Shown piece by piece: positions 21,017 to 34,711 of a DNA stretch of 64,000 nucleotides. The translations under genes were made by a program, and so were the position numbers. Position 1 is the stretch's first letter. Every line of letters begins with the position of its first letter. This DNA comes from Lamellibrachia satsuma (Eukaryota > Annelida > Polychaeta > Sabellida > Siboglinidae). Where the stretch lies: positions 1-64,000 of the forward strand of contig BSQZ01000052.1 of assembly GCA_033239005.1 (NCBI GenBank), given 5' to 3'. The notes beneath the pieces were generated by a model. The model made no database searches and was not told the DNA's origin. It was given only the letters and a program-made list of their open reading frames with translations.

Positions 21017-21249
21017 GGAGAAAAGGGCTCTGAGGAGCATCATGTCACTGTCATAGGCACCATGTTCGTAAATGGTGCACCATAGTCACACAACACCATG
21101 TTTGTAGAGGGATGCTAAAAGTTGGCAAACTTTGTATAGACATGTTGTTTCTCATAAGCAGTTTATATACTAATTATGAAAATGTTGACCATTTCCTTGC
21201 ATTTATTAAACATAACTATTTACTAAGCTAATGGTGCTCTTCCTTCTTG

Positions 21250-22750
21250 TTCACCGCTGTACAGGGTTGAGGGTCAGGTGAAGTACTGTCGAGCCCCTCT
21301 TTCTGTTGCTTCTTTTCATAGTTTTCTAAAGGCCGCTCCCTCTCTCCATCTCTCATCTTCCTCCGATCTTCTCATATCCCGCCTCAAACAGTCCTCCTAT
21401 ATTTGCTGTGGCCCCCCCCCTTTTCCTGAAATGTTGATGTTTTTTCACCTCTGCTCTCTTTGCTAGTTTGTCTCCATTCATCCTTACCAGGTGGCCTACC
21501 CATCTCACATTGCTTCTCGATAATCATCTTGTTAGACTGCTTTGAATCCTAACCTCTTTCCTCAGGTCGTTCATCCTTCTTTTGTCCACCCTCTTTGTTC
21601 TTTATATTCGACGAACCCAGTTGTTCTCACAAACGTGCAGCAGCGGTTGTTGCTGTTCTGTCAACGCCACTGTCTCCAGATCATACAGGCATGCCGGTGT
21701 AACACGCATACTCAGGAATTTCCCTTTCAGCTTTTTCAAAACGTTTCAGTCCAACATGACTAACCCTGCGTTTCTCCAAGCATTCGCTCCCGCTTGTATG
21801 CGACGTTTCACATCTGCGTCAGAATGCCCATACTCCGTAAACTTTCATCCATGGTAAACAAAGCTATCTACTTGCTTGATCTCCTTACCGTCCAAAATGA
21901 TGGTCAGTCCTCTCTTTGGTGTCCAACCCACATCACTTCTGTCTTCTCCAGGCTCATTCTCAATCCGTGCTTCTTGAACACCCCCTTCTATTCCTCCAAC
22001 ACTTCCTGTATTTCTTGTTTGCTCTCTGCTATTATGGCAAAATCATCTGCATACACCATCTTCCTGAGAAGGTCCACAAATCCCACTACCATTCTCCCTT
22101 GCACCTCAAACCTCTTCTCTACCAGCTGTCTTAATGCAAACATCCCATCAGTCCTCATTTTCCCTTTCTGAAACGCTGTTGTTCTTCCCATAATTCTTGC
22201 TCTACTCTCTTTCGGATCTTGCCATCCAGGGTCCTCTCTAGCAGCTTCATGATATGATGTGACTTAGAAATGTGATGCCTCTGTATTTCCCAGGGTATTG
22301 CACATCTCCCTTCTTCTACCATATTGGGACAATTAGCTCTGTTCACCATTCCTCTGGTCCTTTACCTTTCCTCATACATGTATTCAGCAGTCTCTTTGTC
22401 CAGCTGATTCCACTCTCCCCCGCTGCTATTACCATCTCCACATGCATATCATCGGTACCAGGTGCTCTTCCTTTCTTCATCCCTTTCATCCCTGTTTGCA
22501 TCTCTGTATCCGTAATACCAGTTAACTTCTCTTTCCCGTCTACATCCATTGGTAATTCCTCATCGTTGTTATTTCCTTCCTTTTTCAGTAGCTCCTTGGA
22601 GTAGCTTTCTCAGACCTTCAGCACTACCTCTTTTTCTGTCACTAACTTCCCATTTATAACCTTGATCATCTTCTTTGCACCATCCTCGTCTAGTTTGCTA
22701 TATACGTCTGCTTCCATATCTCTCCTCACCTAACAACAGCTCCCTTTGCT
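21250..22750 (-). pseudogene. Non-LTR reverse transcriptase relic
   Basis: Minus-strand pieces in order: RAPGTDDMHVEM, YPGKYRGITFLS then MKLLERTLDGKIRKR, RTDGMFALRQLVEKR, GRMVVGFVDL, KMVYADDFAIIAE, GLRMSLEKTEVMWVGHQ, DVKRRIQAGANAWRN and RWVGHLVRMNGD. This is the reverse transcriptase and thumb/C-terminal region of a non-LTR element; the YADD catalytic motif is kept. Between FVDL and the YADD block about 80 residues (including the F/LxxAFD motif) are missing, and there are several frame changes, so it is dead. It lies between the two copies of the 2-kb duplication. It differs from the CR1-like LINE at 45 kb (FADD); the clade is not certain. Confidence 0.85.
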
Positions 22751-23004
22751 GCTGTATTCACCTGCCCGTACATGTGTATATCATTGAATCCGGTTGATTT
22801 CCTCTCTCCTTGTTCTTCTCTATTTCTTTCCAGGCTTCCTTCGTTTCGCATGATGCCTCTGTACCTTCATAGAGACAGCCCCTATATTGAAGTAGGCTAA
22901 CAATGTATGCTAACAATGTCCCTATAATGAAGAGAGCGTGTGGACAACGATTGAGTAATTTGGTTGCGTGGGCAGCTAGTTCCTGTAATATTACTGCACG
23001 TGCA

Positions 23005-24665
23005 GTTTTATGTGGTTTTTGGTCTCTGCTAAGTACAAATCTATTTCGCCAAACACAAATGTTCCAAACCACCCATAGCTCAAAAGTGTAGTTGATGAAA
23101 CTAAAAGGGAGTACAACATTATATATTGTTCTTCCCCTATTGTTCACTTTATGCGATTAGATAGGACTTCCCTCTGCTTTGTATTTGTTCTTATTGTATA
23201 GAGTTACAATAAATTTGAATTGAATTTTTTAGTCCAGTCGACTAAACTGATACATTCAGACCGAGGTACTTTTATGTGGATTAAATATCTCCATTTAGCA
23301 GGTCCATAAACAACTGTTTTATTAAAATGTTTGCTTAGTGTAAGGTGAAAACGTCGTGCTACTTTACTGAATAAAAGTGTTCTCTCCCCTTGCAGGCAAG
23401 TTCCATATGTATGTTGTCATCAACAACCTGGCAATCAACTCACAGCACTCAGTAAGACAGGCAAGGTCAGGGTGTGGCACACCATGACACTGAACTGTGA
23501 ATTAAATATCTCATGATTACTGAACTCAGTACGACATGCAAGGAAGACACAGAACTGGCCGGTAAGACTCCTCGTGACAGCCAATCAGTGATCTCTAGGG
23601 GGGTCACAGCGGAGATAGTTTTGTATAAGTACATGGACAAATGAAATGTTATGCAAATATTTCTATGAGGATATTGTTTCATTATATTTTAATTGTCATC
23701 TTTTGAATGAAACTCTGATCTGTATTTCATAAATATCTTGCAAATACGGCAGTTGTTGATATTTGTGTACTAAGGTCACTGTATAGCCAAGGTGTCCTTG
23801 ATATACCCATATCCTAGTAGTATTAAGTAATGCTTAAAAATAACTGAAGCTTTATATTTACTTGTCATCATGATTAGCATGCTTTGCCTTATAACAGTGA
23901 CAAAACAGATAAATAAATGTGTAACTTAAGATTAAATATACAATTGAAAGCTTGGTTGTCTTTTCAAGTAATCCAAATTGAAGCATTGATTATGAATATA
24001 ACTAAAGTTATATTAGTCTGGATGGATACGGTTAGGACACAGCTAATTTTCATGACATGATCAGCACACAAGCTAATTTCCATGACATGAACAGCACGTA
24101 GCCTAGCTTGATGCCTTTGGCATCATTTAAAGTCATCTCCATAGATAACTTGGAACCACACCTTCAGTATATCCTCAGTAAAGAAAAAATATTTTATGAA
24201 CCTTTCATTGTGCTGTTTTCTAGAAAGTGCTGTCTGTGTGGAAATATGGATAACTATAGTTGCTATTCTTGATGTTTTATTGGAAAACTGGGTACCTCTT
24301 TGTTGTTAGTCTGGACCCACCTGTTATTTGAAGAAAAATGCTTTTATTTAAGAAAAATAGCAACTTCTAATAATTCTTACATCCGTAAATACAAATTATA
24401 ATAATTATACATACATCGACCAATCAAAAGTGTATAATGGATATACAAAATCATGGTATGCAATAGGAGCATAAGTTGATAAGACAATAGGGTCATGAGA
24501 CACTTGTATGTAAGGCTTGAATAGTCAAATTCGAGGAACCACCTTACATTTTTAGTAACTCAAATTACCGGGCCAGCAATGTGACTGATGTGACTGCTTA
24601 AATAATAAATTACTAACCGTAATTCAATTATACGTTTCCAAAGACAATCAAAATAAACCTCAGAA
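23005..24665 (+). repeat. About 2-kb direct duplication, copy B (decayed)
   Basis: Second copy of 18840-20820. Exon-like pieces remain but are damaged: the exon copy near 23395-23467 has an altered reading frame, and the copy near 24050-24180 has an internal ACAAGCTAATTTCCATGACA partial repeat and has lost the donor (AGTAAAGAAA instead of TTTGGTAAGT). The third exon (20866-20991) is absent. Confidence 0.85.
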
Positions 24666-25686
24666 ATTGGAACATTTTCAGACATTCTGTATATAATGCA
24701 GTAGAAGAACAATATCCAGGATATATTTTGTCTGATGAACAGTATTTCTGGAATAAGCCTGGGGAATGACTTTACCCACCTAGCTACCATTGTCCAGATA
24801 ATATTGGGAGGGATACAATCAGGAGGAAAAGCTAACTTATATGAAGCGTACATTGCTAAACTTTTAGTATGTTTCACGCGCGACTGCACTACTAGCAAAA
24901 ATGTCCTTTCCGTGGTTGTGCGACTGGGTCAACGAACATACTATGACTCGTGCAACTCATGTGCACACCACTGTGTTCGTTAACCCCTGTTCATAATATA
25001 AGACATTTTGAAATTCAAGCTTATTGCACAAAACAAAACTATCAGTTCCTCACAGACAATTAAAACTGGATTGAATTACCAAAAATGGATTGAATGAATA
25101 ACTGATATTTTAGAGTGTACAATGTCATTCTTAATAATTTTATACAGAGTAGATTGTTCGGCTAGTATGTAAGTTGTAAGAGAAGGAATATAGACAATTA
25201 CGGTCATACATGTGTGCACGTTAACAGGGCAACTGAGATTGCATATGCATTGGATCAGATTACATTACGAGAAGCAGTTTCACAACGAAAAGAATCAGAT
25301 ACAGTACACATATATACGTGGCTGATTTCTTAGCATAATTATGCTGGCAGATTAAACAAATACTATCAGTCAGTGTCAAACAGAAGGCTAACATTTCTAG
25401 AATCCATCAAGCAGAAATTATATTTACCTCGTTTGGTTATTTCTGTTATATAAATTACACAATGTTAGAATGCCAGACTCAGCTGATTGAACCCAGGGTC
25501 ACTTCAATCGGATCGCTCTTGCCTATCCCCACTTTGTGTGTTGGTACAGGTTGGTGTCATAAGTAGACGTAACCACATTGGAAGCAGGACATTCATGGTC
25601 CTCTTGCAAATTTATTGGATTAAAAGTGGACCAGACAACTGTAACGATGAATTGTGCGGGAGGGGAGAATGTGACATTAGATTATG
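24666..25686. other. No gene seen
   Basis: AT-rich. A 82-aa frame from 24735 (+) has no recognised domain or splice support. I see nothing else here. Confidence 0.35.
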
Positions 25687-25850
25687 ACCTGTGATAATGC
25701 CCTCAAGGTCAGCAACCTTATGACTTGTGATGCCCTCAAAGTCAGCACCTTTATGACCTGTAATCATGCCCACGAAGTCAGCACCCTTATGACTTGTGAT
25801 CATGCTCTCGAGATCAGCACCCTTATGACCTGTGATTAAACATGTTTCTT
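25687..25850 (-). repeat. Minisatellite, 33-36 bp units, reverse orientation
   Basis: Four to five units of ATGACCTGTGATAATGCCCT-like sequence, each ending in GTCAGCACCCTT. It is the reverse complement of the longer array at 31367-31800. Confidence 0.85.
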
Positions 25851-26276
25851 TTCGAAATAATTTGATGTGTGACACTAAAAGAAACAGCCGCTATCCCCTC
25901 TCCTCTAATTAAGACACCAATTTCATCTTGTACCATACATTGGTTTTTTTTGAGGAGCAGATCAGAAATGATACTCGTCTCCAACTGTTGACAGTAGAAA
26001 CTCATGTGGCAGTTAAAAAAGTTTTTACAAGTGTCACTTAGGTCACTGGCCTTCACTTTTGACCTGATAGACCCAAAATGAGTAAACTCTGATTTTAATC
26101 AAATTTGACCATTAGTAAGGTCATTGCATCAACAAGTTCCATTAAAGAATTAGAATGGGTCCATTGTAAGTTCTTGAGATACAACAACTTGAAGTTAGGA
26201 TGGTGGCAATTTTACAATTTTGCTAACAGGTTACCATTCTTATCAGACTAGCTGGCATCATATTGCAGCCAGCCTG

Positions 26277-27250
26277 GGAGGGTTTCACATTACAGCCCAC
26301 ACGGAGGCATTCTGTTTATCTTTGTGACAGTGGAAGTGTCAGGGGTAATACACAGCACAGGGCCCAAGGATCTGGTAACAGGTATCATATCAGCCCAATG
26401 GATCTGACAGGGGACTGATGCTCAGCTGTGTGCATTACAATAGGATTTACAATCCCACAGGGTTGATTGTATATAAAACCCTGGGCTTAGGTGTTAGTCT
26501 GGCTCTGGTGATGGCTCCAAAGAAAACATCTGTGCCTAATCCTGAGTGTTGCAATCCATTTTAGAATCATGAAAGGAGGGTTAAGGGGGTTCGTTAAGGG
26601 TGTGCAACTGATATCTAGACAATTGTCGGAAAGGGATCCTAGCCTTTGTACCCCTTCCAGAACAACTCTCTGTTGCATCATGTGCAATGTAAAGATTGAG
26701 CGTAACCGTGATTACTCTGCATTCATGTTTGTGCTCACTGTCGTTTGAGACAGTGTAGCTGGATAACCTGGGAGTGTTTCACATTACAGCCCACTTGGAG
26801 GCATTCTGTTTATCTTTGTGACAGTGGAAGTGTCAGGGTTAATACACAGCACAGGGCCCAAGGATCTGGTAACAGGTATCATATCAGCCCAATGGATCTG
26901 ACAGGGGACTGATGCTCAGCTGTGTGCATTACAATAGGATTTACAATCCCACAGGGTTGATTGTATATAAAACCCTGGGCTTAGGTGTTAGTCTGGCTCT
27001 GGTGATGGCTCCAAAGAAAACATCTGTGCCTAATCCTGTGTGTTGCAATCCATTTTAGAATCATGAAAGGAGGGTTAAGGGGGTTCGTTAAGGGTGTGCG
27101 ACTGATATCTAGACAGTTGTCGGAAAGGGATCCTAGCCTTTGTACCCCTTCCAGAACAACTCTCTGTTGCATCAAGTGCAATGTAAACATTGTGATTACT
27201 CTGCATTCATGTTCGTGCTCACTGTCGTTTGAGACAGTGTAGCTGGATAG
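26277..27250 (+). repeat. Tandem duplication of a 490-bp unit with promoter-like motifs
   Basis: Two nearly identical units (26277-26763 and 26769-27250, by eye over 95 percent). Each holds a CCAAT (AGCCCAATGG), then about 70 bp later GTATATAAAACC, then 30-40 bp later GTGATGGCTCCAAAG. The spacing is that of a pol II core promoter followed by an ATG, but the frame MAPKKTSVPNPECCN stops after 17 codons; another frame (MKGGLRGFVKGV...) stays open in both units. It could be two copies of a small gene, or just a duplication. Stretch 25851-26276 holds nothing I can name. Confidence 0.75.
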
Positions 27251-28180
27251 AAGTGATGCTTACATATGATAATAATAAAGTAGATATACAGGGCCTGATC
27301 AATCAAGGTGCTTTACATACATGTAGTTTATAACTGTTAAATTTAATTTTTTTGCTGATGACACCAATATTTTGCTCAGCAAATGACCCGGTTGAACTCA
27401 GCAAAGACAGGCAAACAACTTGGTTAATTGGTTATGTGGTTTGTCAATTATCACATAATGTGTAGGAAATTAATGTCATGCTATTTAGTAACTACGAAAA
27501 GCCAGCACTAATGTAAAAATCAATGATATTGAAATGATATATGTAAGTAAATTTCTAGTTGTTTTAATAGGATGATACCTTTGAAACTTTGAAAAGTATT
27601 GCAATTATGCATACTAGTGCAAAATATTTACTACACAAAAATGCTCACTTAAAACAATATACTATTCACAGTACCTGATTTGTGTTTCATGTTGTTGTGA
27701 AGTGTGGGGAAACACCTACAAAACAAATATTGACTGCATTTATTTGTTACAAAAGCAATTAGCGAGGATTGTCAGCAATGTACACTGTTGGCATCATACA
27801 ATGGATTATCTTGTGAATTGCATATATTAAAGCTATCACATTTTCTAAAACTAAAAACTCCCATTATAATGAGTGAAGCAAACAAAAAGTTGTTACCAAA
27901 TAATCTGCTGTTATTCTTCAACAGTTTATGACATAACACGTCAAACACAACAAAGTAAATTCTTAAGACAGGTATTTGCAAAAACGGCTCTAATATCCCA
28001 ATATACATCTGCACAAGGTATACAATTATGAAAGAAGCAAATTTGGATATGTGGAATAAAAATTGCGAGAACATGTACTGTCCATGTTAATTAATTTATT
28101 CAGATAGTGGTCCCATGATCGTGTGATAGCTATTATGTTATGTAATATAATATTCTACATTCTTATGGTTTGATTCAGCA

Positions 28181-31100
28181 TATTAACATACAAAACTACT
28201 ATCCCACTGGAAAAAGTGAGATATCAATGACAGCATATCAGGAAGCATGTAAATTGTTATGTTCATTACCTTATTGCACTAACCAACGTCGTTTAGGCTG
28301 TCAGAGTTACTTCTTGAAATACCAGAGACAGCAAAGGAGGTTGTTGTAGACCATCCCAACACATGACGATGTTCCTGCTGCACAGTCGGTCACAGCAGCA
28401 CACATGGGTCGGACTGCAACTGTCAATAATGCAACCGAGCCAAATATGTGTTTCTTTCATAACAATCAGGCTCGATATTACCATCATTTTAGACGTCAAG
28501 CTGTGTGAATTATGTGGCTGTCGAATATTTAGTTGGTATCAACCACACTTCCCTTTGGACACAAAACCGTGCACCTACTGTCTCGAGTCAGCAACCGATA
28601 TGACTTCACCAAGCACCAAGCCATTCAGTATAAAACAAACAAACACAATATCCACAGTTTACAAGATAGTACCAGTGTGCGCTGTTCTTAGTTCACACGA
28701 CAGCAAAGTTTGCTGTCATGATCCACAGTAGGAACCACGAGAAGGTGACACGCGCTTTTCCCACCACAGGTATTGTGTGTATGCAGTATAAGTGTGAAAA
28801 GTCGTGCCTGAAACTTAACGTTTTGTTTGATAAGAAAACATAACCATCAAAAAATTTTTACAGCAACTGCCATCATCTCATTGAAATGCTGACCAAGTTT
28901 TGCCAAAACTGCATACCTCCAGCTCTATTAAAACACCCCGACGTGCGATGCCCATCAATTTTAACAAACATGCATTCATGCGCCCACGTGGTGCACAGAA
29001 GAAAAATTCAAATGAATCCCTCCGCCTGTTACACTCTAAAAAATGCACCTTTTCAAAGCCAATAGCTTCTACAAACAAACTTGTGAACATGCCTGTTCAA
29101 TTGCACTAATGTCACATCATACAGATTATTTAAATTCAAATATCACAATTTAATACACTATATTTTCATGTGAAACAATAAACTGGAAGGTCTATAGTGG
29201 TCTTACCCCTTCAGAGTTGTCGGACATTGGCACGGACCACGGTCACTTTTCCCATAGACGACCATTATAACGTTCTTGCGTCTACATTGAAAATTTATCC
29301 TACAATTTTTTTTTAAATTCACAGAAAATTACAGACCCACTAAGACACCTGGTGTGTGAAATTCGTGAAAATGACATACCTCCTTTTCGCATAAATTGCT
29401 TCAAAGCATGAGGCCCCTGCATTTCTGCCATGAAATTCTCCAGTTTCCCAAATATGAGTACATCCTGCCTAACAGCCACTGTGTCCTTATGCAACTGGTA
29501 TACCTACTGACAAATGGCATCATTTCAACGCTTATATGCTACTGTGCACAAGAACATCACTTCCACTCCCTCATCCACACAATTTCTGCTCTCACAAATA
29601 AACCCTATCTGCACAATTAATTTTTTCCTTGGGATTCTTTATGTATGTAATGGTGGATGGATTCTGACTGTGGTCCGTGCCCTAATTAATTTCCGACATC
29701 TCACAAACCGGCACGAAAGTTATACCAAATCGAAGAAAAACATTTAAACATTCAAAACATAGTAAAAGTGTTTGACTCTGATACAGATATCAGCATGGAG
29801 AAGAAAAGTGAAGTTCCGAATAGCCAAAAATGTGAGGAGATGTGGCTTTCAGAAAGGGCACACTGTGCACACGTCCAAGAAAGACGTAGCAGACAATTCC
29901 ACACCAAGCATGTGGATGCCAAGACTCACGCAAGCTGAATTCACAAGAGTCGCCAAAGTTACACCAGGTGGACTCATCGAAGTCCCAGATGCTGAGAGCA
30001 AATTGGATGGCGCCAAACTCATGAGACCGAAGAAACGTGTTGCTGATGACTTGACAATGACATACCTGAAGAAAGATGACTCACAATTAGAAATGCGTAT
30101 TATGCATACAGACAAAACAACACAGATGTATAACGAGTGCATTGCAGAGCATGCGTCCCTTATTGACAGTTAATTGTGTGCTGTTCCTAGATTTACAGTG
30201 CATGTGTGATAATTGCTAGCTTAGATGTACCACCACCGTACCGAAGTAGCATGCAACGGACTGCAAACAAAGTTGACGATGCGACAGCAACTATGACTTT
30301 GGCAGACTTGGCGAAAAGGCGTGACCACATGAAGACAATTAATACGCTATGAGGATTACCTGAAGATGCTCCAGTAACCATATCCATGGACAGCAGATAT
30401 AGATCAGCGAGAATCACTGGGTCTTATCATACTGGGCAAAATGCATCACAAACAATAGGGGTCGTAGTAGAACAACAAAGTCGCTGCCAGGATATTGTGG
30501 CTCTACACATACAGAATAAATTGTGCAGGCACTGACAGGCTGAATTATGGAGCGGGGGACTCTCTACTGCGAAAATTGGAGACAAGCAAAGCTCCGATTA
30601 GTAAAGACTAAAGGAGGAAGAGTGGCCAATTTAATACACTATATTTTCGTTTGGAACAATAAACTGTAAGGTTTATAGTGGTCTTACCCCTTTAGAGTTG
30701 TCGGACATCGCTAGTCTTGATGGCAGTGTCAGTGATTCAGGGTAGGGTGTTCATGCGACTATTTGCGTTATTTCTGGTGCAAAATCACCTCCAGTATGAA
30801 AATGGGGGCGATAATATGGCGATATCGAATTTGAGCAGAATAATAAGCGCATACTGCACTTCCGTAGGACCTCCACATTCGTTTTCTAACAGTCCATATG
30901 TCAAAACAACTAAAAATACGAATTTCGCAGTAACAATAACAAAATTGAGCAATAACTTTCTTTACGCGTCTCCGCCTAACCTCGCGCGTCCACCTACCGG
31001 ATAAATTGCGGTTCTTCTGAATTATCCGCCAGGAGGGCCATCTTTACCGCCAGTGCCCTGTTAGAAGCACGAAACACAACACATCGGCATCACAACGCAT

Positions 31101-31366
31101 AGTTAAACGACTAAGTACCTCAACTAAAACTATGTCACACATGATTTGGCGGCGGATTAATTAAAAACATGGCACATTCTCAAATTGCCGAGGCCAGCAG
31201 TTTTGTCCTATTATTAAATTGTAGTAACAGAACAACAGCAGATTTTCCCTCACTTGGTGGTCACGTTAACGTTTTGCATGATAAGTAGAAAACTTGACCA
31301 TCAAAAATCCTACAACTTCATGACATTCACTGCTACTGTGCTGCCAATGTGTGAACAAGTTAAGGT
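28181..31366 (+). repeat. Long inverted repeat, arm 1 (MULE-derived)
   Basis: Reverse complement of 35653-37902. The outer edge is at TTAACATACAAAACTAC and the inner edge at ACAAGTTAAG. Arm 1 is longer by about 0.9 kb (29147-30060), which holds the N-terminal part of a transposase frame missing from arm 2. An 85-bp segment (AATTTAATACACTATATTTTC...) occurs twice within the arm, at 29145-29225 and 30627-30713. Stretch 27251-28180 before it shows no supported feature. Confidence 0.85.
29772..30535 (+). pseudogene. MULE-type (PF20700-like) transposase N-terminal region, broken
   Basis: The first part (29772-30173) reads NVRRCGFQKGHTVHTSKK, a CxxCG-like start, then MRPKKRVADDLTMTYLKK and stops. 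After the stop a second frame (from about 30205) reads IIASLDVPPPYRSSMQRTAN, KRRDHMKTINTL, stop, then GLPEDAPVTISMDSRY and GQNASQTIGVVVEQQSR. The SLDVPPPxRSSMQxxAN and GLPxDAPxxxSxDxRY blocks are hallmarks of the invertebrate Mutator-like transposase domain. The TGA at about 30350 is CGA in arm 2. The copy is dead. Confidence 0.7.
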
Positions 31367-31800
31367 CATAAGGGTGCTGATCTCGAGAGCATGATTACAG
31401 GTCATAAGGGTGCTGACTTCGTGGTATGATTATAGGTCATAAAGGTGCTGACTTTGAGGGCATCACAAGTCATAAGGTTGCTGACCTTGAGGGCATTATC
31501 ACAGGTCATAAGGGTGCTGACCTCGAGGGCATGATCATGGGTCATAAGGTTACTGACCTTGAGGGCATTATCACAGGTCATAAGGTTGCTGACCTCGAGG
31601 GCATGATCACGGGTCATAAGGGTGCTTACTTTGAGGGCATGATCACAAGTCATAAAGGTGTTGACTTTGGGGGCATGATCACAGTTCATAAGGCTGCTGG
31701 CTGATTACTTTTCATAAGAGTGCTGACTTTGTTCAAAGTTCAGAACGGTGCTGACTTTGATCACAGTTCAGAAGGGTGCTGATTTTGATCACAGTTCGGA
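31367..31800 (+). repeat. Minisatellite, 33-36 bp units
   Basis: About ten units of GGTCATAAGGGTGCTGAC followed by CTCGAGGGCATGATCAC-like sequence. The open frame over it (HKGADFEG repeats) is a by-product. Same family, opposite orientation, at 25687-25850. It starts exactly where arm 1 of the inverted repeat ends. Confidence 0.9.
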
Positions 31801-34288
31801 ATATGAGTATTGTTGGTTACAGCACGAATGATGATGACAGATGTAATTCAAGTTTTATGTTGAGGGAACTCAAGTTAAGTAACGGAATAACATAATAATA
31901 CTTAAAGAACATTGTATCAGAACCGACCAGATCAATTAACACCACCACATATTCACGAAAAGAGTACATACACGATTTGCTTCTACCATACTGTCAAATT
32001 ATCATTTATAATATTAATAAAAGATTATGAGGCACTGAGAAAATTTTCATCTGAATAGTAATACAGTACCGTATCTAAAACTATGGGAGTGCAGTTGCTT
32101 CAAAGATAACTTGAACATGCTTCAATTTTATTTTAGTGTTGTTTATGCATAACTTAATTTTTATTAATTAAATTAACTTAAATTTCTCCATCCCATGAGC
32201 ACTGAACTTTTTATTTTCAAGCTGTTCCTAGGAATATGGTAAACAATACAATGCATATGTAGAGTGACCCTTTTAGTTTCATACCCTTTTCTCCTTCCTT
32301 TAATGGTTTTATATAACATGAATATACTAGCTGATTCAACAGCACCTACATTGCTGTATTCAAGGTTGATAGCTGCATACAATTCTTGACATTCCTCCCA
32401 AAATTCAACAACTCTATTTTGAGTTGGGATGTAATGCATCCCTTATGGATGAATATATGCTAGGAGCTAAGGAACTAAACGTGGTTGAAAGGGTAAGTCT
32501 TCAGATGTTTCCTACTGACCTAACACTAACAGAGTGAATTCCAAAGAGTTGGTGCAACAACCGAGAAATCCCTGGTTACAATCTTTGTTTAAACTCTTGG
32601 AACAAAAAGTAGGTCAGAACTTTATTATTGAAGCTTTCTGGGCTTTCTTACAACAGTGGGCAATAAATGTAAATATGGATTGTGATTTGTTTAGGGACAC
32701 AGGAAGCTGATTGTTCAATATTCATAAGATGCAACCATGTACACTCTCATGACTGAAATTATTAAATTGCATATTATAATAACAATTTATATTTATATTT
32801 AATACCACTTAAAAGTCTCACTTCAAATGTTCAATCATTGCATGTTAGGAATATTCATTGCATATCAAGAATATTCATTAGTGTGATTTTGGTGCCCGTA
32901 AATGAGCCACCACCAAATTCATGGTCTGGGTGGTTCACATTAATAGGGTCATCTCGTGGGTGGATAAATGGTTATTTAGGGTCTCGTGTTAAAAACATAA
33001 GAGTAGGTCTTAGTAGTGTATTTACTTACCTAGTTGGTGCACTAGGCCACCATCTCAGTTGAAATAGGGCTTTGTATTACACTCTATATGGTTACCTTGC
33101 AATCTATTCTATAATTTGTTATTTCGTATATATTGTAAATTTTGAATCGGATGCAATCAAGCCAGTTTCTGATTACTTCTGTTGTAACAGTTGCATTGAA
33201 ACTGATGATCGGCTAAACTTTAGCCCACATTGAAATCACACGTACATTTACAGCAGAACACTGAATTCACACAACTGATGTGTACCTTTGTTTTTTTGTA
33301 TAAAAGTGCTGAGAAAATTGTTGTAACCGGAATGATTACGTGTCCTCGATAGAACAACATGCATGTGTCGTTACAATTACGATACCAGAATAATTGCGAC
33401 ATAGAAACTGCGCTTCTAAGTGAGGATTTCTACGTCATTGATGGCGTTGACAAGTGTCAATGAGTGGAGCTGCTGAATATTATCTGATGCAAACAGGACA
33501 ACAATGCCTGTCGTGGTTCGTTGCCAACTCTTCCAGCACAGACAAAAGACCACGTTGCTTAATTGCTGTTTACGAGCCAGCATGCGGGCAGTTCTTGCAT
33601 TTAGCATGTGTTACATAACAATCGATGCGAAGTGGTCTGTTTCAACACACATGGTTTGTCCATAGCACACACTACGTGCTTCACGTGGACTTCTCTGTAA
33701 CAGCTGATTTCAGCTAAATCGGTTGAAGTGCGTTGCGTTGACAGCCAGTCAGACGAAATAGGTGAAAAAGAGGTGATACGAAACAGCTACTACGAAAACA
33801 AACGGTGCATCATAAACAGCGACTTTATGACCTAACAGAATGCGGAATACCACCGAAGAAGTGTAACTGATTTGAACACAATTTCGGCCTCGATTCTCTA
33901 GGTTTGTGAATAAACGTTATTTGGTTTTGTAGATCAATAATATATATTCTGTGGAATACACATATTTGATATAGTATTAATGTTGATACATATGCCGTTT
34001 CTGCTCGGATTCTACAAACAATTGGCCATTCATATGGAGTTATTATTAATGTATTGGGACACGTTAATTACTAATGACAACTATATTTCTCTTCTTCTGA
34101 TGCAACTCATGATTATGTATTAACCGCTTCCAAAATGTGACTAGATTGTGGCCGCACTGGAAAGTTCTAGTGATGTAGCCCTAGTACGAGTCTATATTAG
34201 ATAGAATGTCGGATTTGCGTACTTTAGCAGGTTCATGTAGGCCCTATGTTGAATGGATATATTGTTTGTTCTTCAATTGGATGGAGAC
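31801..34288. other. Spacer of the inverted repeat; no gene seen
   Basis: AT-rich. It includes a short interspersed repeat at about 32518-32640 (GAGTGAATTCCAAAGAGTTGG), related in the same orientation to 56140-56255. No splice-supported frame was found. Confidence 0.4.
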
Positions 34289-34711
34289 GACACACTTTCT
34301 AAGCATTTGAGTGATTGTTGGCTAACGTAACTGTTGTGCGCATTTGTTGCACAAAGCAACGGCGATGGAAATGATTATATTCATAAATATTAAACAGATA
34401 ATACCATTTAATACAACTGTTCGATGATACTGTAGACAAAATAATAAACTTTTTCCACGTGTAGTGTATTGCATTCCCAAGGTGCTGTGCTGGCTACGAC
34501 AGGGACTGTTGTTTTTTACACTTTCTAAGAATTTTGACTGACTATTGGCTAACGTAACTGTTACGCGCATTTTTTTCACAAAGTAACGGCGATGTGAATG
34601 AATAGATTCATAGATAATAAACAGATACTGCCATTTAATACAACTGTTCGATGATACTGTTGGCAAAATAATAAACGTTTTCCACTTGTCTTATGTTGCA
34701 TTCCCAAGGTA
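34289..34711 (+). repeat. Tandem duplication, 229-bp period
   Basis: The segment 34289-34482 (CACTTTCTAAGCATTTGA ... GCATTCCCAAGGT) recurs at 34518-34711 with about 90 percent identity by eye. Confidence 0.8.

Noticed and set aside
26506..26570. Histone H1-like start (MAPKK) after CCAAT and TATA
   Set aside because: The frame stops after 17 codons and no histone sequence follows.
31402..31704. ORF of HKGADFEG repeats
   Set aside because: Minisatellite by-product, no start context or flanking coding sequence.
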